In this document: positions 16,150 to 28,205 of the stretch, in pieces | Layout: each line of letters opens with the position of its first letter | Numbering within the stretch: the first letter of the stretch is position 1 | Origin: Chaenocephalus aceratus | Taxonomy: Eukaryota > Chordata > Actinopteri > Perciformes > Channichthyidae | Assembly (NCBI GenBank): GCA_023974075.1 | Contig: CM043791.1 | Span: forward strand, 22,642,662-22,706,661 | Direction: 5' to 3' | Length of the DNA stretch: 64,000 nt | Made by a program: the position numbers and the translations under genes | The notes under the pieces: model-generated | Databases searched by the model: none | What the model was told of the DNA's origin: nothing | Seen by the model: only the letters and a program-made list of their open reading frames with translations

Positions 16150-16660
16150 AGGTCACCTATTATGCAAAATTCACTTTTTCATGTCTCTTATACATAAACA
16201 TGTGTCCTCTCTGCGTAAAGAGAATCTGAAAGGTTCAGGAAAAAAGATTCTCTCTCTTTTTGTCCTGATCCATTTATATAAAAACCTGTCTGAAAATGAG
16301 CTGATCAGACTTTGGCCACTTTAAGATGTCATAATGGTTTTTTGTCTTGTGTAACCATTAGCCAATCACCAACCAAGGTAACCCCCCCCCCCCCCTTATC
16401 ACCTGAATCTCCTCCTAGAGCACCATTTTGTTTTTTTTAACCAAATCTCTCTCAGAGGGGCGTGGGGAGTGGCTCCTTATTTTCATCTGAAGTAACAGAC
16501 CCAGAATCAGCACTTTTGAAACAGGGCTGAAACAGAGGGGATTATGGGATGCTGCAATGCATGATCTGTTTGGTATTTCAAGCCAAACACTTCAGAGACA
16601 TGTTTTGTATATATCTGAGACCTATAATATATTGATGAAAAACAGTATAATAGGGGACCT
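16150..16660. mobile_element. TTAA-flanked MITE
   Basis: Ends AGGTCACCTATTATGC on the left and ATAATAGGGGACCT on the right, forming imperfect terminal inverted repeats directly flanked by TTAA on both sides (16146-16149 and 16661-16664). The 511-bp body has no transposase and includes a C14 run near 16382 and a T8 run. TTAA duplications are used by piggyBac and Kolobok elements; the end sequence resembles abundant fish MITEs of this kind, by recall. Confidence 0.85.
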
Positions 16661-18994
16661 TTAAATCGCTCCATGTAGAATATTTACATCAATTAAACCC
16701 AAAGTGTTTGGATGGATGTCACTTGAAAGTTAATTTAAATGCATGTAGCATTTCCGCCTTCAGATACAAATTGACAATAACAACTATGTAGCAAGAAAAT
16801 GCAAGACCCTCAATATAAACATAAATACAGTGAACACAAAGCCTTGACATTAGCACAAAGAGGCAGGACTGTGTCAAATTGAGTCCTTCTGGATCCACTA
16901 AACCTGTCATGTTTTTGATTGGGCAATTCTTAGCTCCGCTGGACCTTCTGAGACTCTTAATACACAAGGACTTTCATTGTTGAGAGAACATTTCAGGGAG
17001 AACACAGAAGGCACAGAGTCTGCAGTGAGTTGTTCATGATGATGTAAACGACCTCAAGAGAGAATATCAGAACAAATAAGCTGGAGTCATTTTCTTTTTT
17101 AGGGATTTATTTGTTCTTAAATTGCAGAGAGTCTTTTAAAGCAATAGTCTTTGTCATCAGCCCCTCTTCCAAGCACTGACACCACACATAAGTGCCTGAT
17201 AAGCTTTTAACATCTCAAAATGTCTGTAACAAAGATATGAAGCACCACTCCACATAATGTGTCACTCCCCATGCTGGCTCTCATTAATGGATGGCACTTT
17301 TATTTCTGTATTAAACAGTTTGCTGTTAAGATTACCGCGTCTCATTAACATGATGGATAAAATGCAGATTCGGGCATCAGACTGATGACTTTATTAAAAG
17401 TTCAATTACAATCAGATTTTAGAGCACTGACATTAAGTAACACACGACTATCCTTTAACAACAGATTAAGGTCACAGAAAGACATGTGCAGCCTTAAATA
17501 GTAGCTGCAATTACATTTATTCTGATACATACCAGAACTAGTGTGGTATTCAGTAAGATCTAGGTTGAACCTGCCATATCAATTCAAAAGAAGCATATTT
17601 GTTATATAAATACAGTTCTTCATCACTCTCTATTTAGGAAAACCTCCACTCTTCCTACACGTGTTCACACACTTGGGTTCAGTCCAAGTTGTTCTCCTGG
17701 GAAGAGTCTTCTCAGGGGAACCATCAGTGTTGACTTGTTTACTATTTAACAGACGGCAAGCCTTCTGTTGATTAACACCAGCAGTAATTACTACTTATTC
17801 CTGCATTTCCCCTCCAGGGATTAAAAAGGGATCATCTAATACCGTATTAAAACATTTACAACAATGAAAATACATAGCAAGGAACCACAAGAGTTCTCAG
17901 CGCTTGAAACACATCCATCTGTACTTTTTGTCTCTATTTTTCGGTGGAGCGCTGGATTTGGTGCATCATAAATATTACAGTTAAGCAACTTTTTGTGTGC
18001 AGCCATCTGCCCGATATGTCGCCCTACAATTCAGGAAAACCGTTTTGCCATCTGAGCAATTGCTGCTATTTATGTCGTGATATCAGTATAATTTAGATTA
18101 AGATTAAAACTTGAGTTTCCTAAAAATCAACTGGTACATGAGAGTAAAATGGTTAGTGATCTTAAAACGTTTGCAGACAATTTGTTGTTTATCTAGTTTT
18201 AAATCTTAGTGCTCACATTTAAAGTTGTTTACAGAACTTGGATAAGTGTAATGGGGATTTTTGATTATGAAACAATGTAAGATTCACAAACATAAAAGAC
18301 CAGACCCCCAATTAAGTGAAATATCAATCTAAATGAAGTACATTTAGATTTGGAACCACACTGTGTAAGTACATCATTTTACTTCTCTGCTGTCTCAACT
18401 AAATCGGAGGCGAACAGTTAGTGCAGCTAAGGATGAAAACACTTTGAGTGGATGTGAGTGTGTATATGTGTGTCCTTCTGTGTGAGCTGGAGAGAGACCA
18501 CAGGACAGATCTGGGACACTCAGCCATCAGCAGCAAAGTAGCAGAAAACTGAAACCAGGGCAGCCAATGATCCATTGAGAAACATCGTTCCATATGTGAC
18601 AGGTCGCCCGCCCTTAAATAAGCTCACGGATCTTCTCCATATTTTATCATAGTCATCCATATTAATTTACACTATAGTAGTGGATGTGGACAACAGTGTG
18701 TCGTTTGGGGCAACACTTTACTCACATGTGGAAACTTCCAGGCCACTGAGTAACCGCAGTGAATAATAATACTGAAGTACATTTTGGACAAGTTCTGCAA
18801 TATGGGCAGCAGGGTAGTTTGGAAAGAGGGGGGGGAGCAGAAGTAGTGCCTTTAAATGTACTGTATTCAATCTCAAAGCATGGATTTTCCACAACTTTAT
18901 CTCTGTGAGTCACAACAATGACATGTTTACATGCCCACAACACTTGGCAATTATTCCAGTAGCAAGTTTCGCTTGTCGGCTGTGCGTGGTGATG

Positions 18995-19070
18995 AAAAGC
19001 TGATTCGAGGGGCCCCCAGTGAAAAGTTTGCCTTGGGCCCCCACCGACTCTAGGATCGCCACTGATGCAG
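18995..19070. repeat. Possible dispersed-repeat scrap
   Basis: GGGGCCCCCAGTGAAAAG and TTGGGCCCCCACCGACTC are close to a repeated GC-rich phrase seen in fish mobile elements. No ends or duplication are visible, so this is only a hint. Confidence 0.3.
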
Positions 19071-19793
19071 AGTTAACGTTACACGGTATGTATTTCCCGT
19101 GTAAACGACGTGCGAGTGTTCACAACATTAAGATGGTTGTATGATTAATAAGTTGGATGTGTTATAATTAAAGTACTGTTGTGTGGCTGTTGTGAGGCAT
19201 CAGATTTGTTTGGCTTTCAGAGTATAACATAACTTCTGTATAACATAGCTCCATATTAAATACAATACATCATTACAATTCTAACATATTAATGTTAAAC
19301 AGTATAATAAATTAAATATCCACTGGATACATTTTTAAGAATAATTGTGTGTGATATTGCTTTTCTTCCCGAAAAATTACTTGGGTCTGAATTATTAAAA
19401 TTGCATCTACTCCTTTGTGAAGTAAACAACACATTTAAGTTCTAGAAACATGTCTTCTTCTTAACTGTAGTGAACACACTTCACGCTGAATGGCTTCCAG
19501 ACTAGCTGTGCTCTCATTAAAGATGAGCAGAGAGAGACTTTACCCCTCGAGCAGATACATGTGAAAACAGCCTTTTAGTGTCAAACTCTGCAAAAACATC
19601 ATTCTGCACAGCGAAGCTCGAACATCCAAAGAAATAAAAAATAAGCAAACCCTCGAGTGAAGGGAAACTTTAGGAAAATGAATTATACATTGTCGGACTT
19701 CCTGTGTTAACGCCTTATTGAGCCTGGCACAAAGATAATATACAAATACAAATATAAACAGTCATATCATCACCAGACAAACATTACACTCAC

Positions 19794-19855
19794 CCTCCTT
19801 TGATGTAATCCAGGAAGGTGTGCTCTGACTCCACGTTGAATGACAACAAGGACAC
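19794..19855 (-). CDS. cpne5: Copine exon L: C2B to A-domain linker
   Basis: Encodes VSLLSFNVESEHTFLDYIKG plus two bases of a Gly codon; the donor is GTGAGTG. This is the last C2B strand and the linker into the A domain. Confidence 0.94.
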
Positions 19856-20423
19856 CTGAGGGAAAGAAAAGGTTGAAACTGATTATCATGCTTTGTAATT
19901 ATGGAAAACCAAATCTACCAATCTGTACATTAACACTGACCTCTGAACTATCCACCCACAAAATGACTTATCCATTCAGAATGGTTTTGACGCCCTGGCA
20001 GCATATTAGTATTACAATCACTGAGAGAACATCAGCCTGCCTGTGCGCTGATTGATAATCGGTGTGATGGATAACTAGCCACCGATTTTAATTACAGAGT
20101 CAACGCATACAACAAGAGCAGCAAATGTACTCAGGCAGTAAAAAAAACCTGGCTCATTTATTGACATCCATCACTTCTCATCACTAATAGGACACAGACA
20201 AGAGGATCCTTTGTGCATAACTAGGGACTTGGCGTTTCACCCCGTTTCAGGTCAGGAGAATGTTTTTCCTTGTACTTAAATGTACTGTCTGGATCATAAA
20301 CCCCAACACTGGGAATGGAAACAAACATTTAACAGAGCAGAACTGCCTCATGCAATAAAAAAAGCAAATGTCGGGGTGTGAGTGCAACGGGAGAAATGCT
20401 CTTATCTCAGAACTCAGTCTCAC
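19856..20423 (-). other. Intron between copine exons L and K
   Basis: 568 bases; nothing else recognised. Confidence 0.8.
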
Positions 20424-20477
20424 CGTCCCAGAGTTGATGTATCTCTTTTTCTTTATTTTCTTCTTTGCATTCACCAC
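20424..20477 (-). CDS. cpne5: Copine exon K: C2B basic loop
   Basis: Exactly 18 codons, VVNAKKKIKKKRYINSGT, phase 0 at both ends. The lysine-rich loop is typical of the CPNE5/8/9 group and is a likely contact for acidic phospholipids (inference). Being symmetric, it could be skipped without a frameshift. Confidence 0.94.
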
Positions 20478-22771
20478 CTGGTATGAAGGCAGAATAGAAA
20501 AGAAGAATGATATATGATTATAGAAACTTTCCGCACAGTTCTTGTTATTCACCCTTAGGCAAGTAATAAAAACATCTTTGTCCTACTACTCCATGTCTGT
20601 AAGGATAATGGGGCAGAGCGACTGAATCCAATAACTGCTGGAGGGGAGAATTGAGATAGCATTGATCATGCCTCGCAGCCAGATACCGGTTATCCAGGGG
20701 GATTCGTATAATCACCTGCACTGCGCTGTACATTTTTCCAGGCACATTACCCAAGGTGGGGATAGTGGAACAAATATATCTTTAGCAATGATTCACTGTT
20801 GATAAACAGAATGATAACCACATTTAGACTCAATTGAAGAAATGTACCAGTGGAGAACAATGTGCTATGTGGGCAAATGCGTAAAAAAAATATATAAAAA
20901 GGTGAAAAGCAGGAAGACCTGATTTTAAATGATAACGGTACTCGAATATGTTTTAGAACCTGCAGGCAAAAACATTTGTCAAACAGTAAGCTATCGTAAT
21001 CCAAAATCTCTACTGCTTATTCCATCGGTCTGCATAAAAACATACTATGAAGCACAAGCCTGGAGGGAACTGTGCTGTAAATAAAGTAAAAGGTACACAG
21101 ATGATGCCTCACAGCACCACAGCAATTAGGGATTCACAATATTGGATTTCTGCAGACATCCGATACATCAATGTTTTCTTACTTCTTTTGACCGTTGCCA
21201 AATACTAAAACTGGCACACCACATATTTAGTTTCAAACTAATTGCAGAGAACATTAGGTCCCTCATTCAGAGCAGTTAACATATTATGCTGTGATTGAGA
21301 TGCAGACATTAAATGTAATGCTTTTTAAAATGTACAAGTTCTTTGGGGAAAATAATGAAACATACTTCAACTAAGATATTTATTCTGATGTAACATGTTA
21401 AACACAACAGAAACATTTTTCCTACTAAATTGTTTCTCCTAACTATATCCAATTTGAAGGTGTTTATCTGCGGATGATCTGCCGGTATCATCGTGAATCC
21501 CTGGCAGCCATCAGTCTTTCCATGTTCACACCATGTCACACAGATATCACCTTTAATGACATCATCCTCACTCACACAGCTAATGTTTGCAGGCCCCTGG
21601 ATGTCAGGTTGAGAACACGGGAATCTGAAAAGTTGTGATTCTTTATTTGTCAATGGTGAAGAGGTAGCCTCATGTTGTCTTTGACCACATCTTGAAATTG
21701 ATTCAAGAGCACTGACCTGGAAAAGAATAAATGAAGGCATTTCTGTGTTTTACTTTCTAATTAAAATACAAAGGTGTTTGGTGAAGGGTAATGGATGCAC
21801 CTTCATCGGCCATATCAGCAATGGGAAAGGGCAACTCTGCATGCCACTCACTATTCTGTCTCTCTTTCGCACTTGGTCTCTCCTTACCTCTCCTTATTTC
21901 CATATTACCACAACCCTCTAACTCTTCGTTGGCCCTGTTCTTTTCTTAAGCCACCTCCATGACTAATTCAAAAGCTAATGTAAAATGGCAAGTGTTTTAA
22001 TGAGCAGGGAACGATAGGAGCCCCGAAGCACTGAACAGTAATACCAAATCTTACCCTCCAAGGACCAAACCAAAAAAACTGTAATCAGCAGCAATATGTT
22101 GCACTCCCATTTGTATTCTCCCCGCAGAAACACCCTTCCTCATCTGGTCAGCTGCACCACTTAACCGCTCAGATGCTTAATGCTGTGCAAGGTGAGGAGA
22201 GGCCGAGGACGCTAGCTGTTGATCTCAAATAGCCAAAACTCTAACAACTCTAACAACCAGAGCCTCCTGAGGTCATTAAACTTTGGATGACTTGCTGAGT
22301 CGAAGGGTGTTCTGATTTGGACTTAAATTGAAGTGTGTTTCTTGCTCCCATAAAGTGAGCATTTAGGCTAGTCATTGTGATAAAGCTGCAGCCACACATT
22401 CAGTAAAAGGTTACGTACAGTTTTGTGCAGTTGTAATATGTGCTTCACCTGATTCGAACACAAGGCATATGGACACACAGAAATATATATTCAGAACTGG
22501 ATATAAGGCCTAGGCTTAGAAAATTAGACATTAGGAGAGGTATGTTTTATATTGTGACCTGAATTATACTTGACAGGAGTTAAAAGAGCACAAAAAAGAA
22601 CAGGATGAAGAATAACAATCTTCTAGACATAGTGTCATGTAATTAAAATACTCAACAGTGAGGTCAACTTTAAGTAAATATGAGATGTAAAATTATTATA
22701 TGTTTTAAAAGCCTCTTCCCTCTGAAATTAAACACAAATGGTTAAGACCTGCTGCCTTTATCTGAACTCAC
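20478..22771 (-). other. Intron between copine exons K and J
   Basis: 2,294 bases, AT-rich. A 143-codon minus-strand open frame at 21309-21740 has no recognisable domain and no splice context; it is treated as chance. Confidence 0.75.
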
Positions 22772-22847
22772 CTCGTGGACGTTCAACTGGTTTTGACCTC
22801 GACAGAGCGTTTTGTAGCTGGTGGTGAATTCACCAATGAAATCATGA
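22772..22847 (-). CDS. cpne5: Copine exon J: C2B calcium loop 3 and following strand
   Basis: After completing the Ser codon it encodes HDFIGEFTTSYKTLCRGQNQ and LNVHE, ending in phase 0 before GTGAGT. HDFIGEF follows the second aspartate cluster of C2B. Confidence 0.95.
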
Positions 22848-23005
22848 CTTAAGAAAAGAGACAAAAAGTGTATGACATACTGTTCACTCAGATAAAGAAG
22901 GTACCACCCTGAGAGGTAAACACAGAATACAGTTAGTAGAAAAGATTTATGAAGGTGATGAAAATGTAATTTATTGAGGAGGCTATTATCCAGTAGGTTT
23001 TCAAA

Positions 23006-23278
23006 TATCAATCAATCAATCAATCAATGTTTATTTATATAGCCCAATATCACAAATGTTACATTTGTCTCAGTGGTCTTTACAGTGTGTACAGAATATC
23101 AGTATGACAACACGAGACCCTCTGTCCTTAGACCCTCACATCGTACAAGGAAAAACTTCCGAAGAAAACCCACAGCTTAAAGGGAAAAATGGGAGAAACC
23201 TCAGGGAGAGCAACAGAGGAGGGATCCCTCTCCCAGGACGGACAGACGTGCAATAGATGCCGTGTGTAAATTGAAAAG
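23006..23278 (-). mobile_element. Dispersed retroposon 3' tail ending in (TTGA)n
   Basis: Read on the minus strand it goes from a segment with GGGAGAGGGATCCCTCCTCT and GTTTCTCCCATTTTTCCC to GGGCTATATAAATAAACATT, followed by five TGAT repeats. This ordering (AT-rich end, then a short tandem tail) is typical of fish LINE or LINE-mobilised SINE 3' ends. No coding part is present and the exact family is not known to me. Confidence 0.65.
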
Positions 23279-23540
23279 ATAATACATTTGCAACATAGGT
23301 AGTCCAGATGTTTGGAAATGCATGTGTGTATAAAGACATTTGCTTTAGTTAATGATGATGCATACATAACGACAGTAAGATAAATTGAAATGTAGAATTA
23401 CAAAAACATTTACAGTATATAAGAATTAAAAGCGAAAGAGCTTTGCAGTTTTAATTGTGCAGAAATGCGTAAAATATCATAAGAGTCTGATGAATGGCAA
23501 AGGGATGTCACTAAATAGTGTATTCATGTATTGCAATAAA

Positions 23541-23547
23541 GTGTGTG

Positions 23548-23579
<32 letters not shown>

Positions 23580-23605
23580 TGCGTGCGTGTGTGTGTGTGT
23601 GTGTG
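23541..23605. repeat. (GT)n/(GC GT)n microsatellite beside exon I
   Basis: Ten GT units, then about seven GCGT units, then nine more GT units. On the copine sense strand it is a CA/CACG repeat located in the intron right after the exon I 5' splice site. Confidence 0.97.
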
Positions 23606-23615
23606 CATCCATTAC

Positions 23616-23657
23616 CTCCCGTCTCTGTCCCAGTCATACACCTCTGCCTTGATTGCC
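23616..23657 (-). CDS. cpne5: Copine exon I: short C2B exon with loop-3 aspartates
   Basis: 42 bases. It completes an Arg codon, encodes AIKAEVYDWDRDG and leaves two bases of a Ser codon. YDWDRDG carries calcium-binding aspartates of C2B. Its donor GTAATG is weaker than the GTGAGT/GTAAG donors of most other exons, and a CA repeat starts 11 bases downstream. Confidence 0.94.
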
Positions 23658-25627
23658 CTGTAAGACACATCAGAAAAAGTGTTGAGAACAGTTACGTAAC
23701 ACATGAAACATACATCTAAATGTCCTTGAACAGAAACTTCCCAGAGAGCCTTTCCTGAAATGACAAAGTTAAAAAAAGCTGTTAAAGCTAGTTAATTACT
23801 AATGAAGGCTGAATTAAATGAACTTTTTTGCACGTGAAACATCTTTTTAAGGAGCTAAAAGGATGCCAAAAATAGTTCTTTACATCATTAGTCACTGACA
23901 AATCATTTAACCTAAACTGCCACCACTAAAAACCCAAACAGCCTACTTCCTGCCAGGCTTGCATCCAATAAAAGAAACAAAAAAAGTATTGGTAAACTGC
24001 CATGAAGGACTTGTTTATAATTAGGTTTGTGTTACTTACAGAAGACAGAGTTCGGGGTTGATAGAGCTGCACATTTCACTGCAAATGCCAAAGATATAAA
24101 AGTAACTTCTTGGGAGGGAGCATCATTTCAAGTTCTCAAAAAAGTTTGGAAGGCAAGAAACTAAATAACTATGCCTGAGATAATTTGCTGAGAATGAGGA
24201 AAGTGCTTGCTCTTTGTGTCTGTATCTGATGGAAAGATCAGTGGCTTTGCCCCCTTCCTCCCATCAGCTGCTGTCAATCATGTGTCTCTGGTCTGGAGGA
24301 GGATTGGTGAAGTAGGGCTGCCCTGTTATCCTGACCTGAACTCATTCTCTCTGCACAATGCAAGAGTTTTATTGTGAATATGTAAAACAACCAGTCACTT
24401 TTTCAATTTCTATTCTGAAAAAACATATTACATAGCCAGATAGTGAGATTTCGGAGACTTCATTTGAGAAACAATCACATTTTTCGTAGACTTTACTAAA
24501 AACAAGTGTATGTCAGTTAGCATACTTATTTTTCCTAATCGAAATGTTCATGCAAGAAATGATCATGAGGAACACTACGACGCGATCGGTTGTTGTTTTG
24601 ACTTTCCAAAGGTTATTGTGGTAGAAGAATATATCAAATATAACTTTCTGTTTTCCTGTGGTGTAATATGCTATACTGCTGAGTGTAGGGGGAATCTTTT
24701 TTGTCTTTGTAGCTCAATCTGGGGAGTCTGCAGTATCTATAAAGATAAAAGAGCTCTGCATTTGACAAATGCCTGAGTCAAAGGAAATACAAAGCCTCAA
24801 AATCACTGTCGGATTATAAACCAGGACAACCACTATTTGTACAAAGCCAATATGTTTGAAACATTATTCAATGATTAGCTGAGAATCAAAAAAATTACCA
24901 AGCAGTGGCTTTCGCTGTCTAGGACTTGAAAATAGAGCACATAAAAAAGCTACCCCTAGACCCCTACATCTTGCCATTAAATCCTCAAAGGGAGACAGGC
25001 TCCTTTCATGCTTCCACTCCATCTGTCTGACCCAATTAGCTTCTCCAGGTGAGCCGAGCCAGGATCGCAGTAAAGAACCTAGGTTGACACCCAGCGTGTT
25101 GGAGAGGGCAATACCTGACATGTTCTTTGACGATTTGTACCCATGCACATGGCTGTCTGAGTCTACACACTTTTGTGCTTGTGCGAACACACTCACACAC
25201 ACAAACGAACACATAGCAGGACTCCTCTGTATTTTGAGACACCCGTCAACGTCTTAAGGGCGATGAGTGCAGCCACGTTACCTTCACAATTGACTTTTTC
25301 CTCCATTCTTTTATGACTTTTCTGTCAAAAACTGAGATCCAGATGAGATAGGAGTTTCACCTGGAGCCGCCAATCAGAAACGTAATGCTCTGAAAGCCCA
25401 GTTGTGGGCAAATCAATAAACAGCCAGCCAAGATAGCTTATAGCCAAAAATTGTCCGGTAATGTTTCTCTTTTACACTAGATAAAATAACAGTAGAAAAT
25501 CAATGGAGTCTAAATTTGACACTACCAATCCAACACCGCATATTGAAAATCTGCTTGGCTTTGATTTCCAGTGGAAAATCACACTTCATCTGCAGAACAC
25601 TTAATCGTTCATCATCTTTTATCTCAC
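23658..25627 (-). other. Intron between copine exons I and H
   Basis: 1,970 bases with no supported feature. Open frames at 24510-24776 and 24864-25214 have no recognisable domain. Confidence 0.75.
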
Positions 25628-25732
25628 CTCTCATAGTCTCCGTTGCAGAGCGCTCTGACAGGGATGGAGAAGGGCTGCCATACAGGGTGCAGCGTGTTTT
25701 TCATCACTTCAGTCTTGTGGCAGATGGTGAAC
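25628..25732 (-). CDS. cpne5: Copine exon H: C2B beta strands
   Basis: Encodes [20 protein letters not shown] and [14 protein letters not shown] between split Thr and Arg codons. EVMKNTL supports CPNE5. The motif reads NTLHPVW, where NTLNPVW is what I recall for the family. Confidence 0.95.
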
Positions 25733-25992
25733 CTGGAAACGCAGGTCGACAGGGATTTAAAATCCTAAAAGACAAATCTCTAAGAAAAAATACAGTGTGA
25801 AAATATTCCTGCTGCGCTTTGCTTTGAAACCATGTCTGCATGAATTCATCTCAGTGCCTCTGAGTTCAAGGGATTTCAATGTAATTCTTTCTACCTTGGA
25901 TCACTTCTTCTTTGATCCCCACACCCTCCTACCTGTCTTTGATAGGCTAAATGAAATACCTGCTGAGAAGAAGAAGCAAGAGACAAACTCAC

Positions 25993-26096
25993 GTTCCATC
26001 CTCATTACTTCTGTAGAAGACCATGAAGGGGTCTGACTTTCCAAAGAAGTCCTTCTTATCTAGTTTGTTGGCACAGAATTGCATGGTGGCGTAATC
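25993..26096 (-). CDS. cpne5: Copine exon G: start of C2B, calcium loop 1
   Basis: Encodes [20 protein letters not shown], then [14 protein letters not shown] and two bases of a Thr codon. [14 protein letters not shown] holds the loop-1 aspartates. The acceptor is CTGCAG and the donor GTGAGT. Only 260 bases of intron separate it from exon H. Confidence 0.95.
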
Positions 26097-27364
26097 CTGC
26101 AGACAAAGAAAAGAGAAATGAATAGATATAAAAGTAAAGGACATTTTAAATCCATGCTTCTGCCTCTGTTTTCCTACTGTTTGTTTATACATGCTGTATG
26201 CCAGGATATAAAAGCTCTGGAGCAACAAATAAAAGCAATGTGCTGAATTATAATAAGAGAGGGCAAAACAAGCCAGTGGGCCCTTGTTCCCAAACATCTG
26301 GAAATGTATTACATTACATTTTCTTTATTATGCAACTCCTGCATTACAACAGTGGATGGGATAAGAGTTATCAAATGGAAAATACCTTGGTGTGCTGCAT
26401 ATAATCATGGTAACAGTATCAGAGACAGAGCAGAGGGAAGGAAATGGATGCTAAAACCAGCAAATGGAGGAGGGGTTGTGTACAAAAGGGATGTGGAGTG
26501 TGTGAGTGCTGCTAATGATACATTAGAAAGGCTGGCATTACCATAATTATACTAATTTTAGGCAGCATTTCAATGAGCGCTGCCATTAAAAGGACAATGA
26601 ACAAGCCCCATAATGCTCTCGGTTCCAGATAGTCTGCCTGTGGTCAAGATATTAGTCGGTGTTGATAATAGAGAGGCACAGTGAGCACAAACTGGATAGG
26701 TAAATGTCCAGATCAAAGAACTCTGCAGTGTTTTTCAGAACTGACAGCTTTTATCTCAAGATCATTTTATCTGAGACTTTCTTTGAGCTGCTCAACATAC
26801 GGCATATGCAAGTCAAGAGTCTAATCATCATATCTTTAAGCCAGAGATGTGAGACCAGAAGACATTCAGAGCCCTCCACTGGCAGAAGAAGAGCTGTTTT
26901 TTCCCACTGGTCTCTCTACGTTTTAGGTTTTGAAGTGCAGCTATTAGATCTGAATCAGCATGGTGCTTGGCTAGCCCTCCATTGATTGGTTTGACCCACA
27001 TCCGTGAGGCTCGATCTGCCTCTGACCTGCCTCTCACTAACCCCCATCACGGAGGAGCAACCGCTGAGAAAAAGACGGATGCCACTAAATGGATACTTTT
27101 CTAGAAAATGTAGCTGATTTAATTATCCCATTGCTTCTAAACAACGTTTTTGTTTCCAATCAGCATTGTGGAAGAAAAGTAAAAGCACTGATTAAAATTG
27201 TGAAGCGGGGGTGTAGTATATCTATCATTTTTCATTCTATTGTTTTGTATTCCCTTTGTCATATTCTGTTATTATCTACTGTATGCGTCTACAGATTTAA
27301 CAATATATGTTGGTGAGAGAAATGTTTACATTTTTTGCAGTTGAAAATGTATAAACCAAGGGGA

Positions 27365-27520
27365 TGTCTAACATACGGCCTGCGGGACAGATTATGGGTC
27401 CAATCCAGCACACTTGAGAACTGCACAACTTTGCAAAAGGAGCCATTAATCCAATACTTCATATAAAATGCAATGCTATCCCTATGTGCCCATTGTGGGA
27501 AGCCCTGTCCTAGAGTAGCA
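27365..27520. repeat. Possible hAT-like MITE remnant
   Basis: The phrase GTCTAACATACGGCCTGCGG with a following GTCCAATCCAGCACACTT resembles degenerate ends of vertebrate hAT-type repeats, by recall. No inverted partner or 8-bp duplication could be seen. Confidence 0.3.
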
Positions 27521-28039
27521 GGCCCTATACTGATATGCTATTATACGTCCCATATGCTTAGGCTACATGACACAACACTGACACTGAAAATGTCCTTATC
27601 AAAAAGTAGAAAATGGGAAATAGAGTGTCAGGGTTTTCAATAATGACCAGTTCGTATTTCTTCACAGAGTTAAATTGGAAGCAAGTGTCCTTGTTGTGTT
27701 CACAGTAGCTTTCAGTGCTTAAAGTAATAATATTCAGCACCACCAGCAGACACATCATGGTGAACAATAAAATAACTTGCAAGGACATAAGAACAGACAC
27801 GATAAATTAGTTGTTGTCAAAAAGAGGTCTGCTTTTAATTGTAGCTGAGAGATCAGCAAGGCATCTCAGGCTGGCTGTCCATCTGCTGTTTGTAAATGGA
27901 TTGTTCATTTTGTGAATGTACTTTTACATACATAAGAGACAAATTTAAAGCCGTTGTTTATAGGTTTTTGTACAATGAGCTTACTGGTCCAGACCACTGG
28001 AGATCTAAATGGGCAGTTCTCATTCATAACACTCCGTTC

Positions 28040-28205
28040 GATGTCTCACTATGGATGTGCCTCATCGCGGAGCAAACAGAAATCAATCTCATTACGCCAA
28101 TCCTGATTGGCTGGTGATCTTTGACGTCAACGTCAGGGGAAATCACCCCCTATAAGTAGCCTGCGCCACGACGCATGCGTCATTCAAACACCTCTTCTCG
28201 CTTCA
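28040..28205 (+). repeat. DIRS left inverted terminal repeat
   Basis: Pairs with 33853-34025 in reverse complement. Apart from scattered single changes, the main differences are a 2-base and a 5-base length difference. It contains CCAAT boxes, a CRE-like palindrome and a TATA-like box that together look like the element promoter. Confidence 0.93.
28096..28158 (+). promoter_or_regulatory. Candidate DIRS promoter in the left terminal repeat
   Basis: A GCCAAT/ATTGGC inverted pair lies at 28096-28111, the full CRE palindrome TGACGTCA at 28122-28129 followed by a second ACGTCA, and CCCCTATAAGTAG at 28147-28159 as a TATA-like box. NF-Y, CREB/ATF and TBP are the factors known to bind these motifs; actual activity is inference. 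The copy in the right repeat points the other way, toward the left, along the copine sense strand. Confidence 0.55.

Larger units (their letters stand above)
9245..19793 (-). other. 10.5-kb intron between copine exons M and L
   Basis: Contains a LINE 3' fragment (about 12055-12655), a TTAA-flanked MITE (16150-16660) and a possible repeat scrap near 18995-19070. The rest, including 9245-12054, 12656-16145 and 16665-18990, shows no supported feature beyond AT-rich simple sequence such as ATAATAATAATCAT at about 14859. Confidence 0.75.
22848..23615 (-). other. Intron between copine exons J and I
   Basis: 768 bases. It contains a dispersed repeat (23006-23278) and a CA repeat that begins 11 bases after the exon I donor (23541-23605 on the plus strand). 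Confidence 0.85.

Noticed and set aside
21309..21740. 143-codon minus-strand open frame in the K-J intron
   Set aside because: Sense orientation but no copine similarity, and inclusion would break the verified K-J phase join.
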